From Pseudomonadota bacterium (GTDB lineage Bacteria; Pseudomonadota; Alphaproteobacteria; Rhizobiales; Methylopilaceae): a stretch of DNA of 23,637 bases. Of the stretch, positions 13,708 to 23,392 are shown piece by piece. Position 1 is the stretch's first letter. The number at the start of each line of letters is the position of its first letter. A program made the position numbers and the translations under genes. The stretch spans positions 1 to 23,637 of the forward strand of contig JAEWFF010000059.1 of assembly GCA_023388965.1 (NCBI GenBank), in the 5' to 3' direction. The notes beneath the pieces were generated by a model, which was not told where the DNA came from, searched no databases, and was given only the letters and a program-made list of their open reading frames with translations.

Positions 13708-16020
13708 ATGATCTCCCTGTCGTTCCTGGCCCCCAAGCCGCCGCGCCAAGCACTGCCGCTGGAGATCTATATCTCGACGGTCGACGCCTTGTACGCGGAT
13801 GCGCGTTCCTTGTTCGCCGGCTCAGTAAGTTCCGCAATTGCTGCGCTGGTCACGTTTCTCAAGACGGGGGACTGGACGCTTCTGACCTGTGCCGTGGCGC
13901 TGGTGGCCGTCGGCATCGCACGGGGCGGCGACATGCGCTCCTATGCGCGGCAGAAGCAGAAGCCGTATTCCGCCAAGGAAGCGAGGCGCTGGGAGCTTCG
14001 CTACATCTACGGATCGGCGATTCACGTCACGCTGCTCGGCGTGTGGTGTTTTCTTGCTTTCGCCCGCACCTCCGATGCCGTCGTCCACCTGATCAGCTTC
14101 TCGGTAATCCTCGCTTATCTGGTCGGGATCACGGGGCGCAATTTCAGCAGCGATCAACTCGTCGTTGTCCAGACAGCGTGCGCGGCACCGCCGATGATCT
14201 TCGGACTGCTCGTTCAGGGCGATCCCTATCACGCGTTTCTCGCGGTTCTTCTCATTCCGTTTTTTCTGAGCATCCGTTTCATCTCGGCGCGTCTGCGCGG
14301 AATTCTGTTCAACGCGGTCATCGCCACCCAGGACGTCAAATCCCTGGCCGAGCGCTTCGACACCGCGCTGAACAACATGCCTCACGGGCTGTGCATGTTC
14401 GACGAAGGGCAACGGATGGTCGTCGCGAATTCCCGGTTCAATCAATTGCTGGGTCTGTCCTCCGATATCGACCGCCGCGGTCTTCTCGCGCAGGATCTGC
14501 TGGAGGAATTCGCCCGCTCGGGAATGGTGTTGCCCGCACAGGCCGATCGTTTCGTCGCCCGATTCAAGTCGACGCTGTCGGCGAGCCGCCGCAGGACGCT
14601 TTCCATCGGCGTGCAGGAAGGTAAGACCCTCGACATCATCTTCCAGCCGATGGGCAATGGCGGCTGCGTCGTGATCGTCGAAGACATAACCGAACGGCGG
14701 CGCGCCGAGGCCAAGATCGAGCATCTTGCGCGCTTCGACGCGCTGACCGGGCTGCCCAACCGGACATCGTTCACGGCCAAATTCGAGCGCAGTCTCGCCA
14801 GCGGCAAAGCGGGCGTCTCGCGCGCCGTGCTGTTCGTCGATCTCGACGAGTTCAAGCAGGTCAACGATACCCTCGGCCATCCCTGCGGCGACGCGCTTCT
14901 GTGTCAGGTCGCGGACCGGCTTCGCGACACCGTGCGCAGTGCCGATCTCGTCGCGCGCTTCGGCGGCGACGAGTTCGTCGTTTTGCAGACGACGCGTTCC
15001 GGACGGCAAAGTGTGGCGGCTCTCGCCGAGCGCATCATCGAGACGCTCAGCCAGATCTACACGGTCGAAGGCCACCAGATCGCGATCGGCGCCAGCATCG
15101 GCATTGCCATGGCGCCCGAAGACGGCACAACCGCGGATCAGCTTCTGAAGTGTGCGGACATCGCCCTTTATCGCGCCAAGGGCGATGGCCGCGGCGGCTA
15201 TTGCTTCTTCGAGAGCGATATGGACGTCAAGGCACAGGCACGCCGGAAACTTGAACTCGATATTCGCGATGCCGTCGCCAATTGCGGCTTCGAGATTCAT
15301 TATCAGCCGGTCATCGACCTCAAGACCAAGCGCGCCTCGGGTTGCGAGGCATTGCTGCGCTGGCGGCATCCCGAACGGGGAATGATCTCGCCCGGCGAGT
15401 TCATTCCGGTCGCCGAGGAGATGGGGCTCATCGTCGAAATCGGAAGCTGGGTTCTGCGCGAAGCGTGCCTGGAATGCGCGCGCTGGCCGGAAGATGTGCG
15501 GCTCGCCGTCAATCTCTCCTCGATCCAGTTCCGCCGCACCAGCGTGGAGGATGTCGTCCGCGATGCCCTGACTTTCTCGGGTCTGTCGCCGGACCGGCTC
15601 GAACTCGAGATCACCGAGACGGTTCTCCTGCAGGATACGTCCTCGATCCTCGCCACTCTGCGGCGCCTGCGCGATATGGGCGTCCGGATCGCGCTGGACG
15701 ATTTCGGAACGGGCTATTCGAGCCTCAGCTATCTGCATGCGTTCCCGTTGAACAAGGTCAAGATCGACCGCAGCTTCCTGATGGGCATCGAAAGCGATTC
15801 CCGGGTTGGGACCCTCGTGCGCGGCATTGCGCGGCTCAGCGCCGAACTCGGCATGTCGGTCGTCATGGAAGGCGTCGAAACCCAGCAGCAGCTCAAACTG
15901 ATATCGGCCGAGAAGAACATCAGCCATGTTCAGGGCTATCTGTTCGCCGCGCCGATGACGGCGGCCAAGATTCGGCAATATCTCGGCTCCGAACGCGAGA
16001 ACGCAACGCGGGTTGCCTGA
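13708..16020 (+). CDS. Membrane-bound PAS-GGDEF-EAL cyclic-di-GMP cyclase/phosphodiesterase
   Basis: 770 residues. About five or six hydrophobic helices occupy residues 30-205, then a PAS-like sensor domain (about 215-330, ending VEDITERRRAEAKIEHLARFDALTGLPNR). The GGDEF domain has GGDEF at 419-423 and an intact inhibitory RxxD site (RSAD, 410-413) five residues ahead. The EAL domain has E547-A-L, the metal and catalytic residues in NLSSIQF, ELEITET, DDFGTGYSS (D664, D665), KVKIDRSF and VMEGVET. Both activities are therefore possible: making cyclic di-GMP from GTP and hydrolysing it to pGpG. It sits in the inner membrane with the catalytic part in the cytoplasm. The ATG has no clear ribosome site. 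It is transcribed divergently from the FeeM-like gene. Confidence 0.93.
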   Translation: MISLSFLAPKPPRQALPLEIYISTVDALYADARSLFAGSVSSAIAALVTFLKTGDWTLLTCAVALVAVGIARGGDMRSYARQKQKPYSAKEARRWELRYIYGSAIHVTLLGVWCFLAFARTSDAVVHLISFSVILAYLVGITGRNFSSDQLVVVQTACAAPPMIFGLLVQGDPYHAFLAVLLIPFFLSIRFISARLRGILFNAVIATQDVKSLAERFDTALNNMPHGLCMFDEGQRMVVANSRFNQLLGLSSDIDRRGLLAQDLLEEFARSGMVLPAQADRFVARFKSTLSASRRRTLSIGVQEGKTLDIIFQPMGNGGCVVIVEDITERRRAEAKIEHLARFDALTGLPNRTSFTAKFERSLASGKAGVSRAVLFVDLDEFKQVNDTLGHPCGDALLCQVADRLRDTVRSADLVARFGGDEFVVLQTTRSGRQSVAALAERIIETLSQIYTVEGHQIAIGASIGIAMAPEDGTTADQLLKCADIALYRAKGDGRGGYCFFESDMDVKAQARRKLELDIRDAVANCGFEIHYQPVIDLKTKRASGCEALLRWRHPERGMISPGEFIPVAEEMGLIVEIGSWVLREACLECARWPEDVRLAVNLSSIQFRRTSVEDVVRDALTFSGLSPDRLELEITETVLLQDTSSILATLRRLRDMGVRIALDDFGTGYSSLSYLHAFPLNKVKIDRSFLMGIESDSRVGTLVRGIARLSAELGMSVVMEGVETQQQLKLISAEKNISHVQGYLFAAPMTAAKIRQYLGSERENATRVA

Positions 16021-16064
16021 AGCGATCTCACCGGATTGCGGATTTCGTTCTGCGCTGATGGCCG

Positions 16065-18083
16065 GTGCCTGCGAATTGGATGCTTTGGCTGTCCAGCTCT
16101 TTATGTTATCCGGGGCGCGTGTTTGGGGATGCGTTCAGAAATGGTCAGCGGCGGGGGTCGCATGTCCTGGTTCTTACGGTTGCAGCGGCGCTCGCCGGAA
16201 GCTTTTCCGCGAGTGAGGCCGCAGCCGACGACCGTTCTTTGCTCGATCGCCTGACCGGTCTCTTCTCGCGCTCCCAGCCGGACGGGCCGCAGGCTCCCGA
16301 CGCAGTCGCCTATAATCTCGATATCCGGATCAGTGGCGACGACGATGTCGAATCCGCCGTCGAAGATGCGTCCAATCTCGAACGCCTGAAAAAGAGCGCG
16401 CCTTCGGGCGCCGCGGGCCTTGTTCAGCGCGCGCTCGCGGACGAGGAGCGCGTTTTCGCCGCGCTCTACAGCCAGGCCTATTATGCCGGCACGGTCGAAA
16501 TCCGTGTCGCCGGCGTTTCGCCGCGAGATCCGAACGCCTTTTCGTCCGTTGAGGCGGCGCGGCAGGCAGGCCCGGTTCCCGTCGAGATCGATGTGGTTAC
16601 GGGCCCGCAATTCACCTTCGGCGATATACGTATTGTCGATGCCGAAGGGCGCGATCTTGGCGCCGCCATCGAACTCGACGATGTAAACCTCGAACCCGGG
16701 GAAGAGGCGCGCGCGGGCCGCATAACGTCCGGCGAGCGCGTCATTACAGGTGCCCTACGCAATCAGGGTTATGCGCTGGCGCGCATCACGGGCAAGGACG
16801 TGGTCGCCGATCATGCGACCAACCGGCTGAGCGTCACTTATATGGTCGATGCCGGGCCGCCCGCCCGTTTCGGTGACTTCACGGTGTCCGGCACGTCCGG
16901 CCTCAGGCCCGAATTCATCGCCGAGCGCATCGGCATCCGCCCCGGAGAGCCCTATTCGGCGGAGCGCCTCGCCAAGGTCCGCAAGCGGCTCGCCGAATAT
17001 GAGGCCGTCGGTTCGGTGCGTTTCCGCGAGGCGGACAGGCTGGCTCCGGACGGCACGCTGCCGATCCATGTCGAGGTCAGCGAGCGCGATCCGCGCTATG
17101 TCGGCTTTGGCGCGCTCTATTCCACGACCGAGGGCGTCAGTGCCAATACATTCTGGGGCCATCGCAATCTTTTCGGTGGGGGGGAGATGCTGCGTCTTGA
17201 CGCGCAGGTGTCATGGTTCGGTGACGATATCGAGGCCCTTCCTGATGCCGATCCGTTCGGCTATCGGCTCGCGGCGCGCTTCACCAAACCCGGCATCTAC
17301 ACGCCGGCCGAGGATCTGGTGGCCGAAGCCGCCATTCTGCGCGAGGTCACGAATGCGTATGTGCGCGATGCCGCCACTTTTCTCGGCGGCGTACGGCATC
17401 GCTTCAGCGACGAACTGAGCGTGCAGGTCGGCCTCGATCTCGAACAATCCAGAGTGGAGGACGTGCAGGGTTTTCGCGACGACACGATCGTCGGCGTGCC
17501 GGCCACTCTGGTCTACGACACGACGGATTCCCTTCTCGATCCGTCGCGCGGTGTACGCATCAATGCAAAGGTGGAGCCCTTTGCCTATCTCGGCCAGAGC
17601 GGGGCCGGGCCGCTTCTGCTCGACGCCAGCTTCTCGACCTATCGGGCGCTCGACGAGGACAATAAATACATTCTCGCCGCAAAGGTGTCGTCCGGCGCGA
17701 TCTTCGGCAGCGATCTTCTCGACATTCCGACCCAGCGCCGGTTCTATGTCGGCGGTGGGGGCTCGCTGCGCGGTTTCGATTATCAGTCGGCGAGCCCGCG
17801 CGATGCGGCCGGCGATATCATCGGCGGGCGCAGCTATTTTGCGGCTTCTCTCGAAGCGCGCGTGAAGCTGACCGACACGATCGGCATTGTTCCCTTCGTC
17901 GATATGGGCGCGGCTTTTGCTTCCGAAGTACCTGATTTCGACGATATGCGTTACGCGGCCGGCCTCGGTTTGCGTTATTACACCGGTATCGGTCCGATCC
18001 GCCTCGACCTCGCCTTTCCGCTCAATCCCGGGCCGGACGATTCCGATTACGGAATCTATGTCAGCGTGGGGCAGGCCTTCTGA
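16065..18083 (+). CDS. tamA: TamA, Omp85-family outer-membrane assembly factor
   Basis: Up to 672 residues. After a basic stretch (RNGQRRGSH) comes a hydrophobic signal core (about 33-46) with cleavage near SEAAA|DD. Three POTRA-like modules follow, the last about 262-340 (GPPARFGDFTVSG, then IGIRPGEPYSAERL). The C-terminal 16-strand barrel carries the loop-6 motif LRGFDY (R569-G570-F571) and ends in VGQAF, with the terminal Phe used for barrel insertion. TamA works with TamB to insert autotransporters and other outer-membrane proteins. The start is uncertain: GTG 16065, ATG 16080 and GTG 16119 are all in frame without a clear ribosome site, and the later ones would give a more usual signal peptide. 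It overlaps tamB by one base. Confidence 0.93.
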   Translation: MPANWMLWLSSSLCYPGRVFGDAFRNGQRRGSHVLVLTVAAALAGSFSASEAAADDRSLLDRLTGLFSRSQPDGPQAPDAVAYNLDIRISGDDDVESAVEDASNLERLKKSAPSGAAGLVQRALADEERVFAALYSQAYYAGTVEIRVAGVSPRDPNAFSSVEAARQAGPVPVEIDVVTGPQFTFGDIRIVDAEGRDLGAAIELDDVNLEPGEEARAGRITSGERVITGALRNQGYALARITGKDVVADHATNRLSVTYMVDAGPPARFGDFTVSGTSGLRPEFIAERIGIRPGEPYSAERLAKVRKRLAEYEAVGSVRFREADRLAPDGTLPIHVEVSERDPRYVGFGALYSTTEGVSANTFWGHRNLFGGGEMLRLDAQVSWFGDDIEALPDADPFGYRLAARFTKPGIYTPAEDLVAEAAILREVTNAYVRDAATFLGGVRHRFSDELSVQVGLDLEQSRVEDVQGFRDDTIVGVPATLVYDTTDSLLDPSRGVRINAKVEPFAYLGQSGAGPLLLDASFSTYRALDEDNKYILAAKVSSGAIFGSDLLDIPTQRRFYVGGGGSLRGFDYQSASPRDAAGDIIGGRSYFAASLEARVKLTDTIGIVPFVDMGAAFASEVPDFDDMRYAAGLGLRYYTGIGPIRLDLAFPLNPGPDDSDYGIYVSVGQAF

Positions 18084-21000
18084 TGCGGCGCGCCCGGCGC
18101 CTTCTGCGTTTTTCTGCCTTTGCCTCCCTGTTCCTGGTTCTGTGCCTCGGCGTTCTGTTCGGCGTTGTGCAGACGGGATGGGGCAAGGCCCGCCTCGCTT
18201 CGCTGGCAAGCACTTTGGCGTCTTCCCCCGATCTGACGGTCGAGATTTCCGGCATCGAGGGCTTCGTCCCGTCCGATCTGAGGATCGGTCGGATCGCCGC
18301 GTCTGACCGCGAGGGTGAATTCGCGGAGGTGAACGGGCTTCATCTCGCCTGGAGCCCATTCGCGCTGCTGGGCGGTGAGATACAGGTGCGTTCCGCCGGA
18401 GCGGAGCGTGTTTCCGTCGCGCGCAAGCCTGATCTGCCGCCCTCCGAACCCGAGAGCGGCGGCGGTCTTCCCGGTCTCCGGATCGCGGTGGAGAAGCTGT
18501 CCATACCGGAGATCGCGCTCGGCATGGACGTTCTCGGCGCACCGGCACGGCTCGCAATGTCGGGCTCGGCTTTCCTGCGCGAACCCGCACGCGGCCTGTC
18601 GACCGATCTTGAGGTCCGCCGGCTCGATGCGGATGGTCACATTGCCGGCCATCTCGTCTATGTCCCCGCTTCGGGTACGCTCTCGCTCGATGTTACGGCG
18701 CGCGAGGCTGCGGGCGGTCTGATCGCCCGGCTTCTCGATGTCGAGGACCTGCCGTCGGTCGAATTGAAGGTCGCGGGAGAAGGCCCGCTCGCCGCGTTCA
18801 AGGCCGACATCGCCGCATCGGCCGGCGAACGCGGATCGCTGTCCGGTGTCGTCCGCACGGAGGCCGACGGCGAGCGCATCCGCGTGCTCGGAAATATGAA
18901 CGCCGATCTTTCGCGCCTTGTGCCTGAGAAATTTGCGAGTCTTGTCGAAGGCACATCCCAGCTCGATACGGATATGCGGATCGCTCAGGATATGAGCGCG
19001 CAGGTCGATGTCCTGACATTGCGTAGTGCAGCAGCCGGCATTTCGGTCGCGGGCGAGATCGCTCCGGCCGACGACCGGATGAATCTCGCGGCCAGGATCA
19101 ATGCCGCCGAACCGTCCGTCTTCGCCGCGCTTCTGCCGGATATTGCATGGGCCGAACTCGGTGCGGATGTCCATATCAAGGGCCGGATCGCGCAGCCGGA
19201 AATTTCGGCCGATATCGCCGCACAAAATCTCGTGGCCGCGGGCCGCGATCTGGGCCGCGTTTCGCTCACGACGACCGCGCAGATCGGAGAGGCGGGAACG
19301 CTCACTCTCTCGCTGGACGGCAACGGCCGCGCTGGAGATCGAGAAACCTTCGCGCTGAAGGGCGGGATCGTGCGGCAAAGCGATGGCGGCATATCCGTAC
19401 GCGATCTCGCTTTGTCCGCATTCGGCGCGGATGCACGCGTCAACGGCCACATCGCGGCCACAAGTGCGGACCTCACGGCTGACCTGAATGCCGATCTCGC
19501 GCAATTCGATGAGCGGCTCGAAGGCCGCGCCGAGGGCCGTGCGACATTTTCGGGGGCGCTCGACAATCTCGATCTCGCATCGCAGATCACGATTGCGGAT
19601 GGAAAGGCGATGGGCGAGCCGATCCGGAACCTGTCGCTCGACATTACGGCGCGCGATCTGACGGCGCGTCCGAGCGCGGAGGCCGCCCTGTCCGGTTTTG
19701 TCGGCGGCCAGCCGGTCGAGGGCAAGGCTGTGCTGACAACGCCGGACGAGAAGCGGCGCAGTCTCGACAGCCTCGCCCTTGCCATCGGCTCGGCACGGAT
19801 CGACGGCTCGTTGAGCCTGCCTGCGGACTCGCCCGTGACCGGCGAAATCCGGATTGACGCTCCGGACCTTTCCGAGCTTTCGGCTTTCGCGCTCAAAAAG
19901 CTCGGCGGAAAGCTGAATTCACATATCGTCCTTTCGGACGAAGCGGGCATTCAGGCGGTCGAGGTGAATGCCGACGCCTCCGGCGTCCAGGCCGACGATA
20001 TCAAGGTCGGTACGGCGCGCATCGCACTTCATGTGCTCGATCCGCAGAATCTCGGCGGCATTCGGGGCTCGGCGGAACTGGCCGGTCTCGATGCCGGTGC
20101 CGTTAATGTGGAATCGGCAACACTCGATGCCGTGCCCGGCACGAATGGTACGGACATAAAGCTGAAAGCGCGAGCGCAGTGCGCCGATATTTCGGCGGCC
20201 GGACTTTTCAGCCGCGACGGCGCTGCGCGCATCCTTGACCTGAGCGCACTCAACATTGCAAAGCCAGGAAATTCCATCGCCCTGAAAGTCCCGGCGCGTC
20301 TCACATTCGACGATGGGGGCGTCACGATTGACCGGCTTCTCGTATCGGCCGGCAGCGGGCAGGCGGATATTCGCGGCAGAGCCGGTCAGGACATGGATAT
20401 GTCCATCGACCTGTCGTCGCTGCCGCTGTCGCTTGCTTCCTTCGTCGATCCATCCCTGCCGCTGACAGGATCGCTGTCCGGACAAATCGCCGTCACGGGT
20501 CCCGCCGCTGCGCCGGAAGGCTCCTATAATCTGACGGTGTCGCGCCTGTCCTTGCCCGATCTTGCCCGCTCCGGCGTAGGGCCGCTCGATCTCAAGGCCG
20601 CGGGGCAATTGAGCGGCGGGCGCGCCGGCGTCGATCTTTCCATCAGCGGGCCTTCCCTGTCCGGCGTTTCGGTGAAAGGCTCGGTGCCGATTGCGGACGG
20701 CCAGATCGATCTTGCGGCGAAAGGCACGATCGGTCTTGGCCTCGCCAATCCGATGCTGGCGACATCGGGCGCGCGCCTTGCGGGCTCAGCTATTGTCGAT
20801 GCGCGGGTCGGAGGCACGACAAGCGATCCCCAGATCGGCGGCACCGTCCGGATTGCGGACGGAAAATTCGAGGACGTGGTGAACGGCATCACTCTGGAGC
20901 GCATCACGGCGCTGGCGCAGGGTGAAGGCAAGACGCTGACGCTCTCGAACCTGACCGCACATACACCGAACGGTGGAACGGTTGCCGTCGAAGGTCGAGC

Positions 21001-21997
21001 GGAGGCCGATCCGGGGCGGGGCTTTCCCGGCGCGTTTTCCATCCGCTTCACCAATGCGACGCTCGTGCAGAGCGAATTCCTGCGTTTCGTGACGGACGGC
21101 ACTTTGTCCCTTGAGGGCGAGCTTGCGAGCCTGCCGCGCGTCAATGGCCGTCTCGATGTCCGTACGCTCGATTTCATCATCCCGGAACGCATGCCCGGCG
21201 GGCTCGACAATCTGGAGGTCCGGCACGTCAATACTCCTGGCCGGCAGAAGGGGCCGGAAAAGAAGCGGCCCGCGCAAAGCGGCGGCACATCGGCTTTTGC
21301 CGCCGATCTCGATCTGACCGTTTCCGCCCCGAACAATGTCTTCGTGCGCGGTATGGGCATGGAGTCCGAACTGGGCGGCGAGATCCGGATTTCGGGCACG
21401 AGCGCTGATCCGACGCCCTTCGGCGCTTTTGAAATGCGGCGCGGCCGTTTCGACGTCATGGGCAAGAGGCTCGATTTCACCCGCGGCAAGGTGGATTTCG
21501 CCGGTACACTGGACCCCGGCCTCGATTTTGTCGCCAGTACGAGCGCAAACGATGTCACGGCCAATGTCGTGGTCGGCGGTCTCGCTTCCGCGCCGGAAAT
21601 CAGCTTCACCTCCACACCGGTCCTGCCGCAGGACGAGGTCATTGCACGCCTCATGTTCGGCCGCTCGTCGGCACAGCTCACTGCGGGGCAGGCGCTTCAG
21701 GTCGCGCAGACGATCATGCAGTTTTCCGGCGGCGGGCCGGGCGTCATGGAAGGCATCCGCCAGTCGCTCGGCGTGGATTCGCTGGATATCGGCACCGGCG
21801 ATGACGGCAAAGGCGGACAGATCGGCATCGGAAAGCGCCTGAACGACCGCATCTATTTCGGCGTGAAACAGGGCACCGAGCCCGGCTCGACCAAGGCGAC
21901 GATCGATATCGACATTACGAGCAATATCCGTGCGCAGGGAGCCACGAACCCGCAGGGCGGCAGCGAAGTCGGTATCGGCGCACAATGGGATTATTGA
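18083..21997 (+). CDS. tamB: TamB, translocation and assembly module inner-membrane protein
   Basis: 1304 residues. An uncleaved N-terminal anchor (about 8-30, LLRFSAFASLFLVLCLGVLFG) is followed by a very long run of amphipathic beta strands, the hydrophobic-groove architecture of AsmA/TamB-like bridge proteins. The C-terminal DUF490 (TamB) domain covers about 960-1304, including TPFGAFEMRRGRFDVMGKRLDF, and the chain ends GAQWDY. It spans the periplasm from the inner membrane to TamA and helps move outer-membrane proteins or phospholipids. The ATG shares one base with the tamA stop (TGATG), so translation is coupled. A Lys/Arg/Pro insert (about residues 1051-1068) after LEVRHVNTPG is probably a flexible loop. 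Confidence 0.94.
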   Translation: MRRARRLLRFSAFASLFLVLCLGVLFGVVQTGWGKARLASLASTLASSPDLTVEISGIEGFVPSDLRIGRIAASDREGEFAEVNGLHLAWSPFALLGGEIQVRSAGAERVSVARKPDLPPSEPESGGGLPGLRIAVEKLSIPEIALGMDVLGAPARLAMSGSAFLREPARGLSTDLEVRRLDADGHIAGHLVYVPASGTLSLDVTAREAAGGLIARLLDVEDLPSVELKVAGEGPLAAFKADIAASAGERGSLSGVVRTEADGERIRVLGNMNADLSRLVPEKFASLVEGTSQLDTDMRIAQDMSAQVDVLTLRSAAAGISVAGEIAPADDRMNLAARINAAEPSVFAALLPDIAWAELGADVHIKGRIAQPEISADIAAQNLVAAGRDLGRVSLTTTAQIGEAGTLTLSLDGNGRAGDRETFALKGGIVRQSDGGISVRDLALSAFGADARVNGHIAATSADLTADLNADLAQFDERLEGRAEGRATFSGALDNLDLASQITIADGKAMGEPIRNLSLDITARDLTARPSAEAALSGFVGGQPVEGKAVLTTPDEKRRSLDSLALAIGSARIDGSLSLPADSPVTGEIRIDAPDLSELSAFALKKLGGKLNSHIVLSDEAGIQAVEVNADASGVQADDIKVGTARIALHVLDPQNLGGIRGSAELAGLDAGAVNVESATLDAVPGTNGTDIKLKARAQCADISAAGLFSRDGAARILDLSALNIAKPGNSIALKVPARLTFDDGGVTIDRLLVSAGSGQADIRGRAGQDMDMSIDLSSLPLSLASFVDPSLPLTGSLSGQIAVTGPAAAPEGSYNLTVSRLSLPDLARSGVGPLDLKAAGQLSGGRAGVDLSISGPSLSGVSVKGSVPIADGQIDLAAKGTIGLGLANPMLATSGARLAGSAIVDARVGGTTSDPQIGGTVRIADGKFEDVVNGITLERITALAQGEGKTLTLSNLTAHTPNGGTVAVEGRAEADPGRGFPGAFSIRFTNATLVQSEFLRFVTDGTLSLEGELASLPRVNGRLDVRTLDFIIPERMPGGLDNLEVRHVNTPGRQKGPEKKRPAQSGGTSAFAADLDLTVSAPNNVFVRGMGMESELGGEIRISGTSADPTPFGAFEMRRGRFDVMGKRLDFTRGKVDFAGTLDPGLDFVASTSANDVTANVVVGGLASAPEISFTSTPVLPQDEVIARLMFGRSSAQLTAGQALQVAQTIMQFSGGGPGVMEGIRQSLGVDSLDIGTGDDGKGGQIGIGKRLNDRIYFGVKQGTEPGSTKATIDIDITSNIRAQGATNPQGGSEVGIGAQWDY

Positions 21998-22145
21998 GGC
22001 GAAGCCGGTACGTCTAAAGTCGTCGGTACGCCGGGATTGCCGCGCGCAATTGCATGGACCATTCTGAAGCGGCTCGAATACGCCCCCCGGCACGCTGGCC
22101 GGCGCTAGAGGCGAGCGCGGTTCAAACTGGAATGTTGACGCAAGA

Positions 22146-23216
22146 ATGAACATGCCCGCCGTCCTGGCGACCATAAAGACACTGGCGATCGGAGCCGCGG
22201 GCGGCGCGCTGTTCAGCCTGTTCGGCATTCCCATGGCGTGGATGTTGGGTGCGCTGGCCGCGTGCATGCTGGCGACACAGTTCATCGAAAACGTGTATGT
22301 GCCGTCCATCTTCCGCGAAATCCTGCAGCCTGTCCTCGGTGTGCTGCTCGGCAGCTTCTTCACGTCGTCCCTGCTGAACGAACTGTCCCGGTGGCCGATG
22401 GTTCTTGTGTTTCTCGTGGCCTATGTGTTCGTCGCGAGCCTGTTCGGCGTGTTCTATTTCCGCCGGATCGCCGGTTATAATCTGCCGACGGCCTTCTTCT
22501 CCGCGGTGCCGGGTGGGCTGAGCGATCTGACGGTCGTGGGGGAATCGCTCGGCGCCAATATCGTCCTTCTCGGCCTGACGCATTCCATCCGCGTGCTGAT
22601 GGTCGTTGTGCTGACGCCGCTGATCGTTGCCTATTTCGCAAGCGGTCCGGCCTTGGAAGTTACGGCCGCCCGTCCGGACATGATCGGCCTCGGCGATGCG
22701 GGCATACTCATCCTGTGCGGTGTGGTCGGTTATGCGCTCGGTCGCCTGACAAGAATGCCCGCAGGCGCGACCCTCGGGCCGCTGCTGGTCAGCGCCGCCG
22801 CGCATCTTGCCGATCTGACGGCGGGTTCTCCGCCGCCGACCGCGATCTTTGTCGTGCAGGTCGTGCTGGGCGCCTATATCGGGGCGCGGTTCGTCGATCT
22901 GCAATGGCATGAATTCCGCAGCGCCTTGGTCCACGGCATCATCTGGTCATCAGGGCTGATCGCGATTGCCACTCTCGCGGCCATACTATGCGCGTGGGAA
23001 ACAGGCTTCGGCCTGCCGCAGCTTCTGCTCGCCTTCGCGCCGGGCGGCATCGCCGAAATGGGGCTTCTGACGCTGGCGCTCGGCATCGACGTGGCGCTGG
23101 TGACGACCTGCCACGCCGCCCGCATCATCATGATCTATCTCGTGATCCCGATAGCCGCCCGCGGTGTCCGGAAGACGTCGGGGAAGATCAAGGACACCGG
23201 CTTCACCGACGACTGA
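22146..23216 (+). CDS. AbrB-family membrane protein (putative transporter)
   Basis: 356 residues, about ten hydrophobic helices. It shows the internal duplication of the family: PGGLSD at 122-127 in the first half and APGGIAEMG at 298-306 in the second, with GIPMAWMLGAL near the N-terminus matching MPAGATLGPLL (204-214) in the second half. It is unrelated to the Bacillus AbrB DNA-binding regulator. The family is often annotated 'ammonia monooxygenase' by error; its role is unproven, and transport of small molecules is the likely function. The start has no good ribosome site. It stands alone between tamB and an untranslated region. Confidence 0.85.
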   Translation: MNMPAVLATIKTLAIGAAGGALFSLFGIPMAWMLGALAACMLATQFIENVYVPSIFREILQPVLGVLLGSFFTSSLLNELSRWPMVLVFLVAYVFVASLFGVFYFRRIAGYNLPTAFFSAVPGGLSDLTVVGESLGANIVLLGLTHSIRVLMVVVLTPLIVAYFASGPALEVTAARPDMIGLGDAGILILCGVVGYALGRLTRMPAGATLGPLLVSAAAHLADLTAGSPPPTAIFVVQVVLGAYIGARFVDLQWHEFRSALVHGIIWSSGLIAIATLAAILCAWETGFGLPQLLLAFAPGGIAEMGLLTLALGIDVALVTTCHAARIIMIYLVIPIAARGVRKTSGKIKDTGFTDD

Positions 23217-23238
23217 ATTCCCGTCGGTACGCGTCTTT

Positions 23239-23392
23239 CAGAAGTTCAAGGAAGTGGTCTGTCTCGCAGACAGCCCTTGATGACGAGTCATCCGCGGTCG
23301 AACTTCTGCTGCCAGATTCACGGCCTATGGATGACGTGGTCCAGATCGAGCGGGCGTCTCAAACGCCGTCTTTACAGCGACGTAAGGTCGCT
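23239..23392 (+). ncRNA. Structured RNA candidate with three-way junction
   Basis: CAGAAGTTC (23239-23247) pairs with GAACTTCTG (23300-23308), a perfect 9-bp closing stem. Inside it AAGG (23248-23251) pairs with CCTT (23275-23278) and continues, after an internal loop, to CTGTCT/AGACAG (23259-23264 with 23268-23273). GATGAC/GTCATC (23279-23284 with 23287-23292) forms the third arm, though its GA loop must open one pair. The arms abut without spare bases except seven at 23293-23299. Two more hairpins follow: GGCGT/ACGCC (23353-23367), then AGCGAC/GTCGCT (23376-23392). It matches no riboswitch consensus I know. It could be a small RNA, a 3' UTR element of the AbrB gene or a leader. Confidence 0.35.

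Noticed and set aside
13822..15978. 718-codon antisense open frame opposite the GGDEF-EAL gene
   Set aside because: Mirror of a strongly coding gene; composition is typical of shadow frames and no domain is visible.
16036..16254. Short frame from the good ribosome site near 16150
   Set aside because: Out of frame with tamA, overlaps its signal peptide, and has no recognisable content.
23275..23308. Hammerhead-ribozyme-like core (TTGATGA ... GAAC)
   Set aside because: The required CUGANGA and GAAA cores each have a mismatch, and the needed stem II does not form; the three-way junction is better explained without it.
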